From Patagioenas fasciata (lineage: Eukaryota > Chordata > Aves > Columbiformes > Columbidae): 64,000 nt of DNA. Numbering within the stretch: the stretch's first letter is position 1; every line of letters starts with the position of its first letter. Below, one piece after another: positions 12,561 through 24,060 of this stretch. The translations under genes were made by a program, and so were the position numbers. Where the stretch lies: assembly GCF_037038585.1 (NCBI RefSeq), contig NC_092522.1:125222661-125286660 (forward strand). The letters run 5' to 3'. The notes under the pieces were generated by a model that saw nothing but the letters and a program-made list of their open reading frames with translations, had not been told where the DNA came from and ran no database searches.

Positions 12561-13260
12561 AATCCGTATTGTATTATTTTATTCTTCTTTTATTATAGTT
12601 TTACATTCTGATATGAAACCCCCTGGATTTCCATTTTCTTTCCTTTTTCTTTTATTCCTTTTTTTTTTTTAATTCTATTTGCAATATCTCAGAGCTTAGA
12701 TGCAAACAGAAAAAGCAGCCCCTTCAATTCCCACAGCTCCCTGTGCTCCTCACAAGGATTATTTTACAAGGGTTATTTAAATTGAACACGCAGATCTCTG
12801 CGTGCTTTTGTTTCCTTTTACATTAGTTCTTTATAGGCAACTGACCCTTCCCAAAGCGTTTCCAGAGCAGGTTCCGCTTGCCCCCCGGGGCAGGAGCACA
12901 GCCCACTATTCCGCTTACACGGGGACATGGGGAAAGAGAAGCAAAAAGCCTAAAAAATGCAACCTTTGGGATATTTCTGGATCCCCTACAGCAGGAGTGG
13001 GGAGGGCAGGGGGGGTGGAGTTTTTCTGGGGGGTGCAGGGGATGTTCAAGAGTGGGTACTGGGGGCTGCCGGGGATCTCGGGGTTCCAGGAGGGGGCAGT
13101 GGGGGTTCCAGGCTCCCCTGTTGCCGGGTGATGGTGTTTGTGACCCAGCTGGGCCAGGCAGAAGCAAAGGGGCCAGGACCGGGGGCGGCTGCAGCACAGG
13201 GACCATCCAGAGCCTGGACACAGCTGGGAGAGGGTAAGGGCTGAGCAGGGCCAGACCCGC
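12561..13260. other. AT-rich then unique DNA
   Basis: An AT-rich, T-run-bearing tract (12,570-12,700) is followed by G-rich unique DNA. I found no exon with both splice sites and homology. Confidence 0.35.
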
Positions 13261-13261
13261 A

Positions 13262-13590
13262 CCCCAAACACCCTGCACCTCAAACACCCTGCACCTCAAA
13301 CACCTTGCACCCTTCATGAATTCTGCGCCCACCACAAAAACTCTGCACCCTTCATGGGTCCTGCACCCACCCCAAAAATCCTGCACCCTTCATGGGTCCT
13401 GCACCCACCCCAAAAATCTTGCGCCCTTCATGGGTTCTGCACCCACCCCAAAACCCCTGCGCCCTTCATGGTTCCTGCACTCACCCCAAAAACCCTGCGC
13501 CCTTCATGGATCCTTCACCCCACCCCAAAAACCCTGCTTCTTTCATGGGTCCTGCACCCACCCCAAAACCCATGCACCCCTCCTCTCTCT
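13262..13590 (+). repeat. 38-bp minisatellite
   Basis: About eight units built on CCTGCACCCTTCATGGGTCC followed by TGCACCCACCCCAAAAA. The period is 38 bp, with some shorter units at the left end (three 15-bp half-units 'caaacaccctgcacct'). It lies upstream of the CIMIP2C exons found. Confidence 0.85.
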
Positions 13591-15867
13591 GGTTGAACGG
13601 GGCTGTAGGAACCAGCTCTGCACACTCAATGTCCCCACTGCTCTTGCCAAGTGAGTGTCACCCAAGTTCAGCTCATCCTTGCTCTGCCCTCTCACTCGAG
13701 GCACCTTCCCCAGCCCCTTCCAGCATCACAGATTTTTCTCCCCTTTCTCTCGTTTTCTTTCACGTCTCCTTCTTTTCGTGTAAGCAAAGGTTTTGTGCTG
13801 AAGCCAAAGCGCTGGGGATGCCCTTGCCCTGGGCATCCCTTGCCCTGGCTGGGCAGTGCCCGTCCCTGCAGCTTTCCCTGGGTGCAAAGCCAGCCCGGGT
13901 GACAAGGCTGCGTGTCCCCTGCACCCAGGGGTGCACCCGCACCCAGGGGCTCCTTGCTGGGGGGGTTACGTGTGTGTCTGACATCCATCCCTCTCGCTGC
14001 TGCTCCCCAAGCTGCTGGAGTCCATTTCTCCCTTGCAGGCAGAGCTGTATTTGTAGGAGATAGATAGTATTATATATATACACAATTTTTCATCTGGTCT
14101 TTTGAGAGCATCCTTTCCAGCCCCTTGCTGACAGCCCCCTCCTGGTTGGCATCTCCCCACTTTAACCCCAAAGTGGGTTTGCTACCAAATCTCTCACCTT
14201 TCCTGCTCTTCAGCTGCTCTGGCAAACGGCAAATTGCAGCCACGCTGCAGAGAAAAACACCCCGAGCTACAGGACTCAGTGCATGGGTGCTGGGCTCTGG
14301 GGCCTGCCTGGCTCCATGGGTGCTTGCACACTTAGATCCTGCATTTTTGGCCCCTGTTCCTGTTCACGTGGCTATTCCCAGTATAGTGGAGGGCGGGAAG
14401 CAATGGGATACTTATAAAATATCTTGATTTACTGCTTTGCTTTGGATTTGGTGGCCCACTGGTAGCAGTAAGGGTGAAGGTGTTGCAGGGTGATGTCACC
14501 ATCATCTGCTTTGTGTCTCTGGAGGCTCAGACAAGAGCAATGCTCATTGTTTGGTGGTTGGACCAAAAGTGAGAGGAGGGAATGGGCCAGTATGGCTCCC
14601 TCATCCCATGCGTTGCTGAACAAGGGTGTTCCCAGTATTTAAACTGGGATGTGGGGAAGCGGCCTGCAACCTGTTGGTGCTGGATCTGGCCTGGTGTCCT
14701 TATTGCACCAGTGGCCACAAAAAACAGAATCCATTTAACAGGTAGGTTCGGATTAATAACCTTCTCTCGTGCAAAATCATCTGTCCTTAAATGAACAGAA
14801 CCCTGGGACCCAATCTTGTTCAAATGCAAATTTTGTAGTGTGCAAATCATCATTCCCCATTCAAACCGTGCTGTGGGAACTGCACGGGGTCAGGCAGACA
14901 TACGTTGGACTTTCCTGGGAAAGCTGCTTTGCTGTTTGTTGGGAGAGGTTTGTTCTGTGTTTGTCCCAGAATGCTAACGGGGATTTTGCTGTTTGGCAGA
15001 CAAACGGACTCGTGCTCATATCCGGGTCCTGTGGGTTTTAGTGCTGTCCCCCCAGCAGGACCCGGCTCAGCACAAGGAGCTGCTGGGGCCACCAAGCCCA
15101 GTCCGGTGGGGACGGACAGCGGGACAGAGTTTCACCCACACGGACTCAGAACTCAACGGCTGCAGCATCCCTGGGGAGGGGACACAGGGCACAGGACTCA
15201 GCAAACCCCAGGGGCTCATTGAGCAGGGGATGTGCTAAGTAGTTTGCCATTGATTTTTGCCTTTAGTTATCCCCTTTCTTTGGCATCTCTGTTTTCTCTG
15301 CCCTGGCAGCAAGAGGAAAGGAATAGATTTCTGTCTTTTTCCTTCAGATGTTCCTTTCCTTCTCCTGGCTTTTGCAGAATAACACAGCCCTGTGCCCAGA
15401 GCCGAGCTCTCCCGCACCGGCTGAAACGCTGGGTTTGGGTTACAGACAGAGCATCTCAGACTGCAGCAAAATTAACCCCAATATGCCTTGGGTAAGCTTG
15501 CTTGGCGAAAAGAAGCTGTTTCCATCAGCTCCTGTGTGTCGGCATCTTGGCAGATGAGGCTTTGCAGAAAAGTCGATTGCTCACAGCCATTGCGAGCAGC
15601 TGGAGGGAGAACACTTAGGTATTTCCATGGTCTGGGAACACGCAGGGAGTCGAACAAGCTCACCGGGGTGGCTGAAGGAGTGAAGGCAGTTTGGTATTTT
15701 ACCAGTCATTATCAGTAATAACTGGATTTTCAGCCCTGAGAGTGCACAGAGATAAAAGAACTCCCAAATAATGTCTTCGTGGAGCAGATGAAGTGTTGGG
15801 AACGAGTCTGTGCAGCCCCCCCTGCTTTGGGGCCAGCGGGTGCCATGTCACCGTGATTTGGAAGGAC
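13591..15867. other. Unique DNA upstream of CIMIP2C exon 2
   Basis: I looked here for the N-terminal exon of CIMIP2C, which in mammals carries an FNxxYxPPGLMPGYxGHxP-like motif, and did not find it. No other gene, RNA or repeat stands out. Confidence 0.35.
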
Positions 15868-16085
15868 AGAGGAAGAAATTGTTTGTGCTGAGGGTGGTGA
15901 GAGCCTGGCCCAGGTTGGCCAGAGAGGTGGTGGATGAACCATCCCTGGAGGCATCCCAGGCCAGGCTGGACGGGGCTCTGAGCAACCTGAGCTGCTGAAG
16001 ATGTCCCTGCTCATGGCAGGCGGAACTGGAGGAGCTTTGGAGGACCCTTCAACCCAAACCATCCTGTGATTCCATGATTCTCTGA
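15868..16085 (+). repeat. CR1 LINE 3' fragment
   Basis: The blocks 'gaagaaattgtttgtgctga', 'agcctggcccaggttggcca' and 'cccttcaacccaaaccatcc' identify the 3' end of a sense-strand CR1 with a short ATTC-type tail. Confidence 0.88.
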
Positions 16086-16661
16086 TCTCTCATGCAACCC
16101 CTGAGCCCTCTGCCTGGTAGGAATGAGTTGAGTTTGGTATCACGTCCTCAGCTGGAAACCCCACAGGCCACCAGCGAACAGCCGCCCAAAGTGCACGCTG
16201 AGCTTCCTGGGTGCTTGCAATGGAGGGGGCCCACTTCTCCCTTTTTCCTGCTGGTTTTCTGCCAGGAGAGGGACCAGCTGCTTCCCTTTCCCATTCACGG
16301 GGTGCATGGCCAATCTCAGCACAGCCGGGCGCAGGGTGAACCCTGCTCTGCCGGCAGCTGGGGCCCCCCTAAAATGCGAGGAAGGGTGCTTAGAGGAGGA
16401 AATGAAAACTGAACATGCCCTGAGTCATGAATGGCATGAAGCCACCGTTCCCTCCAGCACCAGGATCCCGTGAGCAACGATTTATCCTCAGGTGCAATTC
16501 TGTGCATTGAATGTGAGGGTTTTTCCCAAACTGTGGTTATTTAAACCCAGAGGGGTGTGTGCTGGCTCTCACAGGCAATTTGCAGAGCCAGAAAGGAGAA
16601 AAGAGCTCCCTCTTCACAGAAAGCCCCAGCATGGCCCTTACTGACCACATTTCCCGTGCAG

Positions 16662-18749
16662 GTACTGAAGGCACAGCCCCAAACCAGCATTTTCTTTCAG
16701 AACCCCCGTGAGAACGGCACCATGAGATACCCTCTGAGCCCCCACACCATGAGAACACGGCAAGAGAGCCAGGACCTGTGTCCCTGCATCCCGCAGCACA
16801 CCCGCTTCAACCTGGACGGCGGCCGATCCCAGGAGCTGGGCAGGTTCTACGGGGTGAGGACACGGGGGACCCTGGAGGGGAACCAGGGTGGCCACAGGCT
16901 CCTGCTGGCTACGGGGGCTGGGGACAGACGAGCCCTCCTCTGCTGTCTGCACAGAACGAGAGAATCGTTTTGGCTGGAAAAGCCTCAAGATCACCGAGTC
17001 AACCATAGCCCAGCCCTGTCCCTGCCCATGTCCTGAGAACCTCATGTCCGTCTGTCCAGCCCTTCAGGGATGGTGACTCCAGCACTGCCCTGGGCAGCCT
17101 GTTCCAATGCCCCACAGCCCTTTGGGGAAGAAATTGTTACCCAGATCAAATTTAAACGTGGTGAGTCCCACTGTGCAAAATCCCTGCACAGGCAGCAGCA
17201 GAGATGTCACCTCAGCAGCCAAATGTGATTCCAGGCAGCTGGAGTGTTGGGGTGCTCACAAAACTGAAACGAGCCTCAGGGAGGGGTTAATTCCAGGTGT
17301 CACTCATGCATGAGCAGGGGGATGCACTGTGCATGTTTAATGAATGTGGGCAACCAGGGCTGATGCTTGGGGGGGGCTGAGCACAAGGTGGGGGGCTTGA
17401 GTGGCGTAGAAACTGTCTGTGGAGCAGCAGGCAAAGACTTGCATGCATCAACACCTGAGATAAGGACAAGGGGTGATGGTTTTAAACTAAACAAGGGGAG
17501 ATTCAGGATCACAGAATCCCGGAGTGTCAGGGGTTAGAAGGGACCTGGAAAGCTCATCCAGTGCAATCCCCCCACTGGAGCAGGAACACCCAGCTGAGGT
17601 TCCACAGGAAGGTGTCCAGGCGGGTTTGAATGTCTGCAGAGAAGGAGACTCCACAACCTCCCTGGGCAGCCTGGGCCAGGCTCTGACACCCTCACTCCCA
17701 ACAAGTTGCTTCTCCTCTTTCAGTGGAACCTCCTGTGTTCCAGTTTGCACCCATTGCCCCTTGTCCTGTCACTGGTTGTCACCCAGAAGAGCCTGGCTCC
17801 ATCCTCCTGACACTGCCCCTTTCCATATTGATCCCCAGGAATGAGTCCCCCCTCAGTCTCCTCTTCTCCAGCTCCAGAGCCCCAGCTCCCTCAGCCTTTC
17901 CTCACACGGGAGATGCTCCACTCCCTTCAGCATCTTGGTGGCTGCGCTGGACTCTCTGCAGCAGTTCCCTGTCCTTCTGGAGCTGAGGGACCAGACACGA
18001 GGAAGAAATTGTTTGCGCTGCGGGTGCTGAGAGCCTGGCCCAGGTTGGCCAGAGAGGTGGTGGCTGAACTATCCCTGGAGACATCCCAGGCCAGGCTGGA
18101 CGGGGCTCTGAGCAACCTGAGCTGGTGCAGATGTCCCTGCTCATGGCAGGGGTGGCACTGAGTGAGATTTAACAGTCCCTTCCCACCCAAACTATTCTGT
18201 GATTCCTCATTCTGTTATGTGTGTGTGCACACATACACCTGTGCATATGTGTATGCACATATGTGTGCATATGCCTGTGTGTGCACATATATGTTCCTGG
18301 GAATTTGCGTGTTCAGGTGTGTGCATCTGGACGTTTGTCTTTATCTGCAGCTGGCCCAGCAGCACCGTGAGTTTTACCGGGACAAGAGTGGGACTCTGTA
18401 CCCTGTTCCCTACTTTGTGCTGCCCCAGAAGGAAAAGGAGAGATGCCCTCATCCGCTAGACCTGTGAGTATCGATGTCCCCAGCACATGGTGGCACCCAG
18501 TGCCCAGGGTGGCATGAAACCAGAGAGGTCTGGGGGAGAGCCAGCGTTGCACCTGATCCTCCTTCTCTTCTTCACCCAAACCTTCTGTTCTCAGAAAAAT
18601 GAGAGCAGAAGAAACCAGATTAACCTGAAAGTGAAGAAATAGGTGGGCAATGTGCCAGGATTTGAGGCTTTTTCCTAATTTTGAAATCCCTGGGTTGGTT
18701 GGTTGGTTGGTTGGTTGGTTGGTTGGTTGGTTGGTTGGTTGGTTACTTT

Positions 18750-18781
<32 letters not shown>

Positions 18782-21700
18782 GCTGATTGGTTGGCTGGTT
18801 GGCTGGTTGGCTGGTTGGCTGGTTGGTTGGTTGGTTGGTTGGTTGGTTGGTTGGTTGGTTGGTTGGTTGGTTGGTTGGTTGGTTGGTTGGTTGGTTTTTA
18901 AAGCAAGTATCCTCCTGGCTGCATGTTTGAAATCCTGGATGTTTCTATATTTCAAAGCCCTCACAAAAACTGGAGCAGCATCCCATGGGCTCCATGTCCC
19001 ACCTTCTCCTCTCTTTGTACCTGTGGGACACCCCGCAGGCTCTGCTGCTCCCTGGGACCTTTCCCACCGTCGGTGTGGCCAAGGAGAGCTGAGGGCTGCA
19101 ATGGGCATATTATACCAAAGGGACTGCTGAAAAGGCTTGACTTTAGCAACCAGACATGTGAGATGGCCAAAGGTCCAGCTGCCACCCCAGGGTGCCCACC
19201 GGCCACCCAAACCATCTCAGATAGACGAGGTCTTCAAGTCACCATGGCCATGGATTGATGGGGGAACCACCAATTCCATCCCACGGCTGCCTCCTGCCTC
19301 CGCACAGCCAGGCTGGGCATGGGCAGTGCTGGGGCTCCTCTCCTCTGAGCCAGTGGGTCCAGTCTTCTGCTGACCCAGTACCTGCAAAATGTGAGGTTTG
19401 GAGAGGGCAGGAGGGCATCAAAACCAAAAGGAAAAATGTGCCCTTTTGTTATTGTTCAAATGGCCACTTATGGAAAACAGACATCAGAGAGTGACGCTCC
19501 TGGGTACTTCTGGAGCCATCTACCAGCCGCTCGTGCATCTCACGTGTGGGTTTCGTTTGCTCTACCCCGGGCTGTGCTCAGCACACTCAGTGGCAGAGCT
19601 TCCCGGCTTCCATCCTAACGCCTGCATCGGGGTCGCTGGGACCTCAGAGATGTCCTCCCTAAGCCACCAGTGCCAGGACAGCTCATCCTCACAGATATCT
19701 CACCAGAACATCGGTTATCGCCCAAAATGAAACCCTTCTGTTGCACCCCCAGCCCTGCAGCTCGTGAGCGGAGCTGCAAACCAGGACAGAGCAGTGCTGT
19801 GGCCGTGGTAGATAGGAACCATCGCTCTTTGCTTCTCCTCCTCCGGTCTTTGCTACTGATCTGCCCGTGGCAAAGGGAATGTGTCCACTTAAACGGCACA
19901 GAGCCCTGTGCACGCAGCCTGGGCTGCGGAGGATGAAGTGATGTTGAAAGGATCCCTTTAAGCTCCCCCAGCATCACCCAATGTGCACGTGGGCTGAGTA
20001 ACCCCAAAACCTCCTGGGAACGTCAGGGCAGATGCTGCAGAGGTTGGAGCTCAGCAGCATCTCTGGGGCACAAAGGTGGGCAGAAGGAGACACAGCCCTG
20101 CTGAAACGTGGATTAAGTGGCCGGATATTTCTCTCCAGCACTGAAACCACCACGGGTATATTGGGGATGGGAAGATAGTGATAAATAATTTTTTAGCAAG
20201 AATGAAATGAAAGTAAAACTCAGTGGAGACATAGAGTAGCAATTCCCTCTTGCCTTGAGCTCTGAGCATGACACTGACCTGGGATCACAGAATCATTTTG
20301 GTTGGAAAAGCCCCTCAAGATCATTGAGTCCAACTGTTCGCCACCCCTGTCCCTGCCCCATGTCCTGAGAACCTCCTGTCCGTCTGTCCAGCCCTCCAGG
20401 GATGGTGACTCCAGCACTGCCCTGGGCAGCCTGTTCCAATGCCCGACAAATGATGAGGACGATGGCACTGGGTGTGAAATGGGCTGAGAATGCAGCCACA
20501 GCCCCGCCAGCCCAGTCCGGGGGCTGAGCTGCCGGGGGAGCAGCCGGAGCCGACGCCAGCAGAAATACGTGGGTGCCCTCTAGTGTGAAATGGCCGAGGC
20601 TCCACAGGGTGTAAAATCCAGGACAAAACGAACCAACCAACCTCCGGTGATCCTCATAGGGCTTCAGATAAAATACCGTAATTTATTTTCCGTATATCTG
20701 GCGGGATCTGCCGATGTTCTAACCTGTGCCCATAGCTGCTCCTGTCACCAGGCACCTCAGAATTCAAGGTGCATCCTCCAGCTTCTCACATCTCTACATC
20801 CTCTCGATCCTCTCTTCTCTGCTACCTCCCCTTAGGGAGCTGCAGGCAATGAGAAGATTCCCCTTTGCCTTTTCCTCTTGAGCATGAATGACACAGCTCT
20901 CTACCTCTCCTTGCACATCAAATCACAGAATCACAGGATGGTTTGGGTTGAAGGGACCATTAAATCTCCCCCAGTGCCCCCCCTGCCATGAGCAGGGACA
21001 TCTTCAGCAGCTCAGGTTGCTCAGAGCCCCATCCAGCCTGGCCTGGGATGTCTCCAGGGATGGTTCATCCACCACCTCTCTGCCCAACCTGGGCCAGGCT
21101 CTCACCACCCTCAGCACAAACAATTTCTGCATCATGTCCAGCCTGAATCTGCCTGCTTCAGTTTAAAATGATCAGCCCTTGTCCTGTCACAACAGACCCT
21201 GCTCAAAAGTCTGTCTCCATCTTTCTTATCAACTTCAGAAAGGGGCTCATATCTGAATTCTGCTGCAGGTCCCCTGATTTAGCTCAGTGGCTGAGCCCTG
21301 CCTGCACCTCTGTAACCCCTGCCTGCACCCCTGTAGCCCCTGCCTGCACCCCTGGAACTCCTGCCTGTACCTCTGTATCCCCTACCTGCACCCTGGTAAC
21401 CCCTGTCTTCACCCCTGGAACCCCTGCCGGCACCTCTGTAACCCCTGCCTGCACCTCTGTATCTGCTGCCTGCACCTCTATAATCCCTGCCTGCACCCCT
21501 GGAACCCCTGCCTGCACTCCTGTAACCCCTGTCTGCATTTCTGGAAGCCCTGCCTGCACCCCGGTAACCCCTGCCTGCACCTCCGTTCCTGCTGCCTGCA
21601 CCTCTCTAACCACTCTTCACGCTCTTCTGCTCCCCAGCCCACCACTCAGCGCCAAGACCCACTGGCATTTGCTGCGATTGTCATCGTTGGACGTACGGAC

Positions 21701-21782
21701 CTGCCAGACCTTCCCTTCAGGGAAGAGGGTCCCCTCCAAGGAGAGGCAGAACCGAGACGTCTATTTTGCGTGCCGAGCCTAA
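16662..21782 (+). CDS. CIMIP2C: ciliary microtubule inner protein 2C, 3' exons
   Basis: Three coding exons of the FAM166C/C2orf70 family are visible: 16662-16853, 18351-18463 and 21638-21782, with phases 0, 2 and stop. They encode [19 protein letters not shown], then [20 protein letters not shown], then [20 protein letters not shown] and a C-terminus ending YFACRA. The human protein has the same order (YTRFNLDSHRSTELTNFYQ, QQHRKYYQDKTG, KKWHLLRLAPENLKTYQTFP, YFEFRA). The first listed acceptor is chosen over one at 16701 because SIFFQNP aligns with human TIFSTNP upstream of it. The family sits inside axonemal doublet microtubules of motile cilia and sperm. The 149 residues found compare with about 201 in human, so a first exon of roughly 50 residues is missing from my reading. 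An AATAAA lies 66 nt after the stop. The first intron seen carries CR1 copies and the second intron minisatellites and CR1. Confidence 0.88.
16960..17150 (-). repeat. CR1 LINE 3' fragment (antisense)
   Basis: The antisense tail 'gagaatcgttttggctggaa' is followed by 'catgtcctgagaacctcatg' and 'gatggtgactccagcactgc'. It lies in a CIMIP2C intron and resembles the copies at 11,627 and 20,284. Confidence 0.85.
17462..18208 (+). repeat. Outer CR1 LINE 3' fragment, split by another CR1
   Basis: Sense CR1 sequence runs from 17,462 ('gacaaggggtgatggtttta') to about 17,510 and resumes at about 17,997 ('acacgaggaagaaattgttt'), ending at about 18,208 ('cccacccaaactattctgtg'). The two halves are adjacent in uninterrupted copies such as the one at 12,318. 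The intervening 485 bp is an antisense CR1. Confidence 0.85.
17511..17996 (-). repeat. CR1 LINE nested in an older CR1
   Basis: An antisense CR1 3' portion, nearly identical to 10,514-11,088 and 28,555-29,066 in reverse. Its tail end ('cacagaatcccggagtgtca') abuts the left half of the outer CR1, and its truncated 5' end ('gagctgagggac') abuts the right half. No clear target-site duplication is seen, as is common for CR1. Confidence 0.85.
18215..18330. repeat. Alternating TG/CA-rich tract
   Basis: Runs of alternating purine and pyrimidine (TGTGTGTGCACACATA, ATATGTGTATGCACATATGT) lie about 20-130 bp upstream of CIMIP2C exon 18,351. Such tracts can adopt Z-DNA. Confidence 0.7.
18687..18898 (+). 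repeat. TTGG tetranucleotide microsatellite
   Basis: About 210 bp of (TTGG)n, with an internal (TTGC)n block at 18,749-18,780 and mixed GGCT units after it. It lies in the last CIMIP2C intron. The pattern indicates expansion by slippage, with at least two variant units fixed in blocks. Confidence 0.95.
18899..20283. other. Unique intronic DNA of CIMIP2C
   Basis: No exon or repeat was recognised between the TTGG microsatellite and the next CR1 copy. Confidence 0.35.
20284..20450 (-). repeat. CR1 LINE 3' fragment (antisense)
   Basis: It begins with the antisense tail 'tcacagaatcattttggttg' and keeps the 'catgtcctgagaacctcctg' and 'gatggtgactccagcactgc' blocks. It is cut off at about 20,450 by unrelated sequence. 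Confidence 0.85.
20920..21265 (-). repeat. CR1 LINE 3' portion (antisense)
   Basis: The order is antisense CR1: 'gaatcacaggatggtttggg', 'ccatgagcagggacatcttc', 'gttcatccaccacctctctg', 'gcccttgtcctgtcacaaca'. This copy preserves the uninterrupted site into which the ERV at 44,921 inserted elsewhere. Confidence 0.88.
21290..21612 (+). repeat. 21-bp minisatellite
   Basis: About 15 units of the form CCTGCACC(T/C)CTGTAACCCCTG with a 21-bp period, ending 25 bp before the last CIMIP2C exon (21,638). Because 21 is divisible by three, it reads as a 7-residue repeat (ACTPVTP) in frame, but it lies in the intron upstream of the acceptor. Confidence 0.85.
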
Positions 21783-21847
21783 GCCATGGCACCCACCCTG
21801 CCCTCGGTGGAAACCTGCATTTCCAGCTGTAGGAGGAGCAATGGGAA

Positions 21848-21853
21848 AATAAA
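21848..21853 (+). other. CIMIP2C: Polyadenylation signal AATAAA of CIMIP2C
   Basis: A canonical AATAAA lies 66 nt after the CIMIP2C stop codon at 21,780-21,782. Confidence 0.7.
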
Positions 21854-21869
21854 GGAGACGGAGCTGCTT

Positions 21870-22380
21870 GCTGTCTGGGGCTCTGTGTGCGACAGGGACC
21901 TGCCCACGTGTGTCAGGGATGCCATGTCCCTGTTTTTATAGGAGAGGGTGCAGCTACGCACCCCACAGCTCCTCCTGTCATTGGGGATGAGCCACGAGCT
22001 GAAGAGACATTGAGGACAGGCGGGGAATCAGCTGGCTTGATGGTGTGACCGTCTGGCAGGTGAAATGTCCCCACTCTGTCCCTGCCCGCACGGGCTGCTG
22101 CCTCCGCTCAGGTGGGAAGGCGGCTCTGCCCCGCTCCAGGCTCTGCTCACGGTGCTGGGGGGTCACCCAGGACCCTCTCGCCTGGGCCGGGACAGCTGCT
22201 GAAGCGTTGCAATGGTGGGGAAGAGCATGGGGACTTCAGCGTAGCCATCAGTGACCTCAAACAATTCTGTGTCTGGCAGTCTCCTCCTGGACAAGGCATC
22301 CAGCACACAGCTGGGTAAACACACAATGAGCAACGGGCTGATGGGCCTGGCTTAAAGGGTTCTAGTAAATGGGGTCATGG
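21870..22380. other. Intergenic DNA, nothing recognised
   Basis: About 500 bp between the CIMIP2C poly(A) signal and a CR1 RT fragment. No gene or repeat was identified. Confidence 0.35.
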
Positions 22381-22805
22381 CAGGCGTAGTCACTAGCGGG
22401 TTCCACAGGGATCATATTAGGGCCGGCACTATTCAATGTCTTTATAAATGACTTAGATTCAGGACATGAGGGATTACTTAGTAAGTTTGTCAATGACACA
22501 TCATTGGGAGGAGCTGTCAGCACTCTGGAGGGCAGAGAGGCCGTGCAGAGGGATCTGGACAAACTGGAGAACTGCGGAATCAGCAACTGCATAAAGTTCA
22601 GCAAGAGCAAGTGCCGGATTTTGCATCTGAGACACGGCAACCCCGATTGTACAGACAGACAGGGGGACGAGATGCCGGAAAGCAGCTCTGCAGAGAGGGA
22701 TCTGGGCTTTCTGTTCTATGGCCACCAGTGTCCCTGGAGCCAAGAGGGCCCCGTGTCCTGGTGCACCCAGCACAGCACGGCAGCCGGGCAGGAGTTCTTG
22801 AGTTA
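22380..22805 (+). repeat. CR1 LINE reverse-transcriptase fragment
   Basis: The translated frame contains LFNVFINDLDSG-like and TSLGGAVSTLEGREAVQRDL-like segments, then KSKCRILHLRHGN, all from the C-terminal part of CR1 ORF2. It matches the homologous part at 29,265. The right end abuts an LTR at 22,839. Confidence 0.8.
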
Positions 22806-22838
22806 GAAACCTTTCCTTTTCGGAGCCAGGATGGTAGC

Positions 22839-23518
22839 TGTTTGGATTTAATTTGAGAACAAGAAGATAATACCCCAGGACAGAGTTGAAGTTTTTAATT
22901 GGTGTGTGGGAGCCAAGGATGTTCTGACTGCTCTGCCCACAGGTGCGAGGTGACTGGGAAGGGGGGCAGAGACGGGGCAGACCTTGACCGACATCCAGAT
23001 TGCTTTATAAGAATGCTCCAAACCATCAGGGTCACGCTTCCTATTTGAGCAGAGTTGGGATCTGCCGGCTAGTTTTCTTGTGGGGTTCTTGTTCTGTTCT
23101 GCTTGGTTGGGTTTTTTGTTCTTTGGGTTTCTTTTCAGAGCCAGGATGAAGACCTGTTCCGGGGAATTCTGTTCAGGGTTTTCGACCTCTTGCCATCCCG
23201 CCATTCTGCAGAGGAATCTGGGCCTCCCTGCCTTTTTCTCTCTTAACTCTCAGCTGTTCAGGTCCTGGATGCTGTTCCCTGGGACTGCCTGCTCGGTGTG
23301 GATGGAGTTCGTGAGGAATTGCGTTGAACTTCTTTTATATTCCATCTCCAACGTATATATTAGTGGTGGTGGTATATTAGTGTTAGTTTGTTATTTTATT
23401 AAACTGTGTTGACCTCAATCCAATTTCTCCTTTGCTTTTGATTCCCTCCTGTATTTGAGGTGGGGTGGGGAGTGAGTAAGCAGCTGCCGCGGTTATATTG
23501 CTAGTTCAGGTTAAACCA
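22839..23518 (+). mobile_element. Solo LTR, avian ERV (ERVL-like), plus orientation
   Basis: The 3' end shows the ending of a common bird ERV LTR family: 'attttattaaactgtgttga', then a pyrimidine-rich stretch, 'gtggggagtgagtaagcagc' and the terminal 'ttcaggttaaacca'. The 5' part contains 'gacagagttgaagtttttaa'-like and 'gcagaccttgaccgacatcc' blocks. No internal retroviral genes or partner LTR are nearby, so I read it as a solo LTR. The 5' boundary is approximate. Confidence 0.65.
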
Positions 23519-23519
23519 T

Positions 23520-23810
23520 GGAAGCATAAACTCTTGAGCGGAAAAGACAGAATCGAGGGGTTTTGCCTGGAAGCACGTCAGCCTGAGGAGCGGTTTCAGC
23601 TCTGAGCCCTCTCCGAGAAGGGCTGTGATTTCTGGGAAACACAGCGACAGCTGAGCCAAGCACCAGCCAGGAGAGAAAATCACAGTGGTCTTTGAACCTG
23701 CCCTGAGTCTGTGCAAGGAGCAGCAGCCCGGGAGAGCAGAGGGCAAACTGCTGTGTGCCTGTCCCCAAGGTCACATCTGCAGACCCATGGCCTTCCCCAC
23801 CCACAATGCA
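23520..23810 (+). repeat. Dispersed repeat A, copy 1
   Basis: The segment shares high identity with 25,785-26,170, including 'ccctctccgagaagggctgt', 'acagctgagccaagcaccag' and 'ctgctgtgtgcctgtcccca'. The second copy directly precedes the endonuclease region of a long CR1, so repeat A may be the 5' part of a CR1 subfamily. I cannot prove that. Confidence 0.6.
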
Positions 23811-23814
23811 CAGG

Positions 23815-23980
23815 GATGAAGGGAGTCACTACCACCACGAGTGGGCTCTGGAAGCCTTCGTGCAAATGTGTCACCCTTTTCTCCCACTCAGGGAAGGTCG
23901 GGCCTGGCCCCTGTTGTTTGGGGGAATTGCACAAGGGGAGCCCTATCAACGTCCCGAGGTGGGAGGAGGAGACAGCAGAG
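23815..23980 (+). repeat. Dispersed repeat B, copy 1
   Basis: The segment matches 29,105-29,250 in the same direction ('ggaattgcacaaggggagcc'-type core). A ~65-bp piece of it recurs inverted at 25,865-25,930, inside repeat A copy 2. Confidence 0.6.
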
Positions 23981-24060
23981 CTTGGGGCATCTCTGTCAGT
24001 GCCTCCTCCTGCATCTACAGGGGAAGAGCACAGGGCAGCCAGACCTATAGGCCAGGTATA

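Noticed and set aside
18650-19210. [11 protein letters not shown]-type hydrophobic frame and its antisense NQPTNQPT frame
   Set aside because: Both are translations of the TTGG microsatellite.
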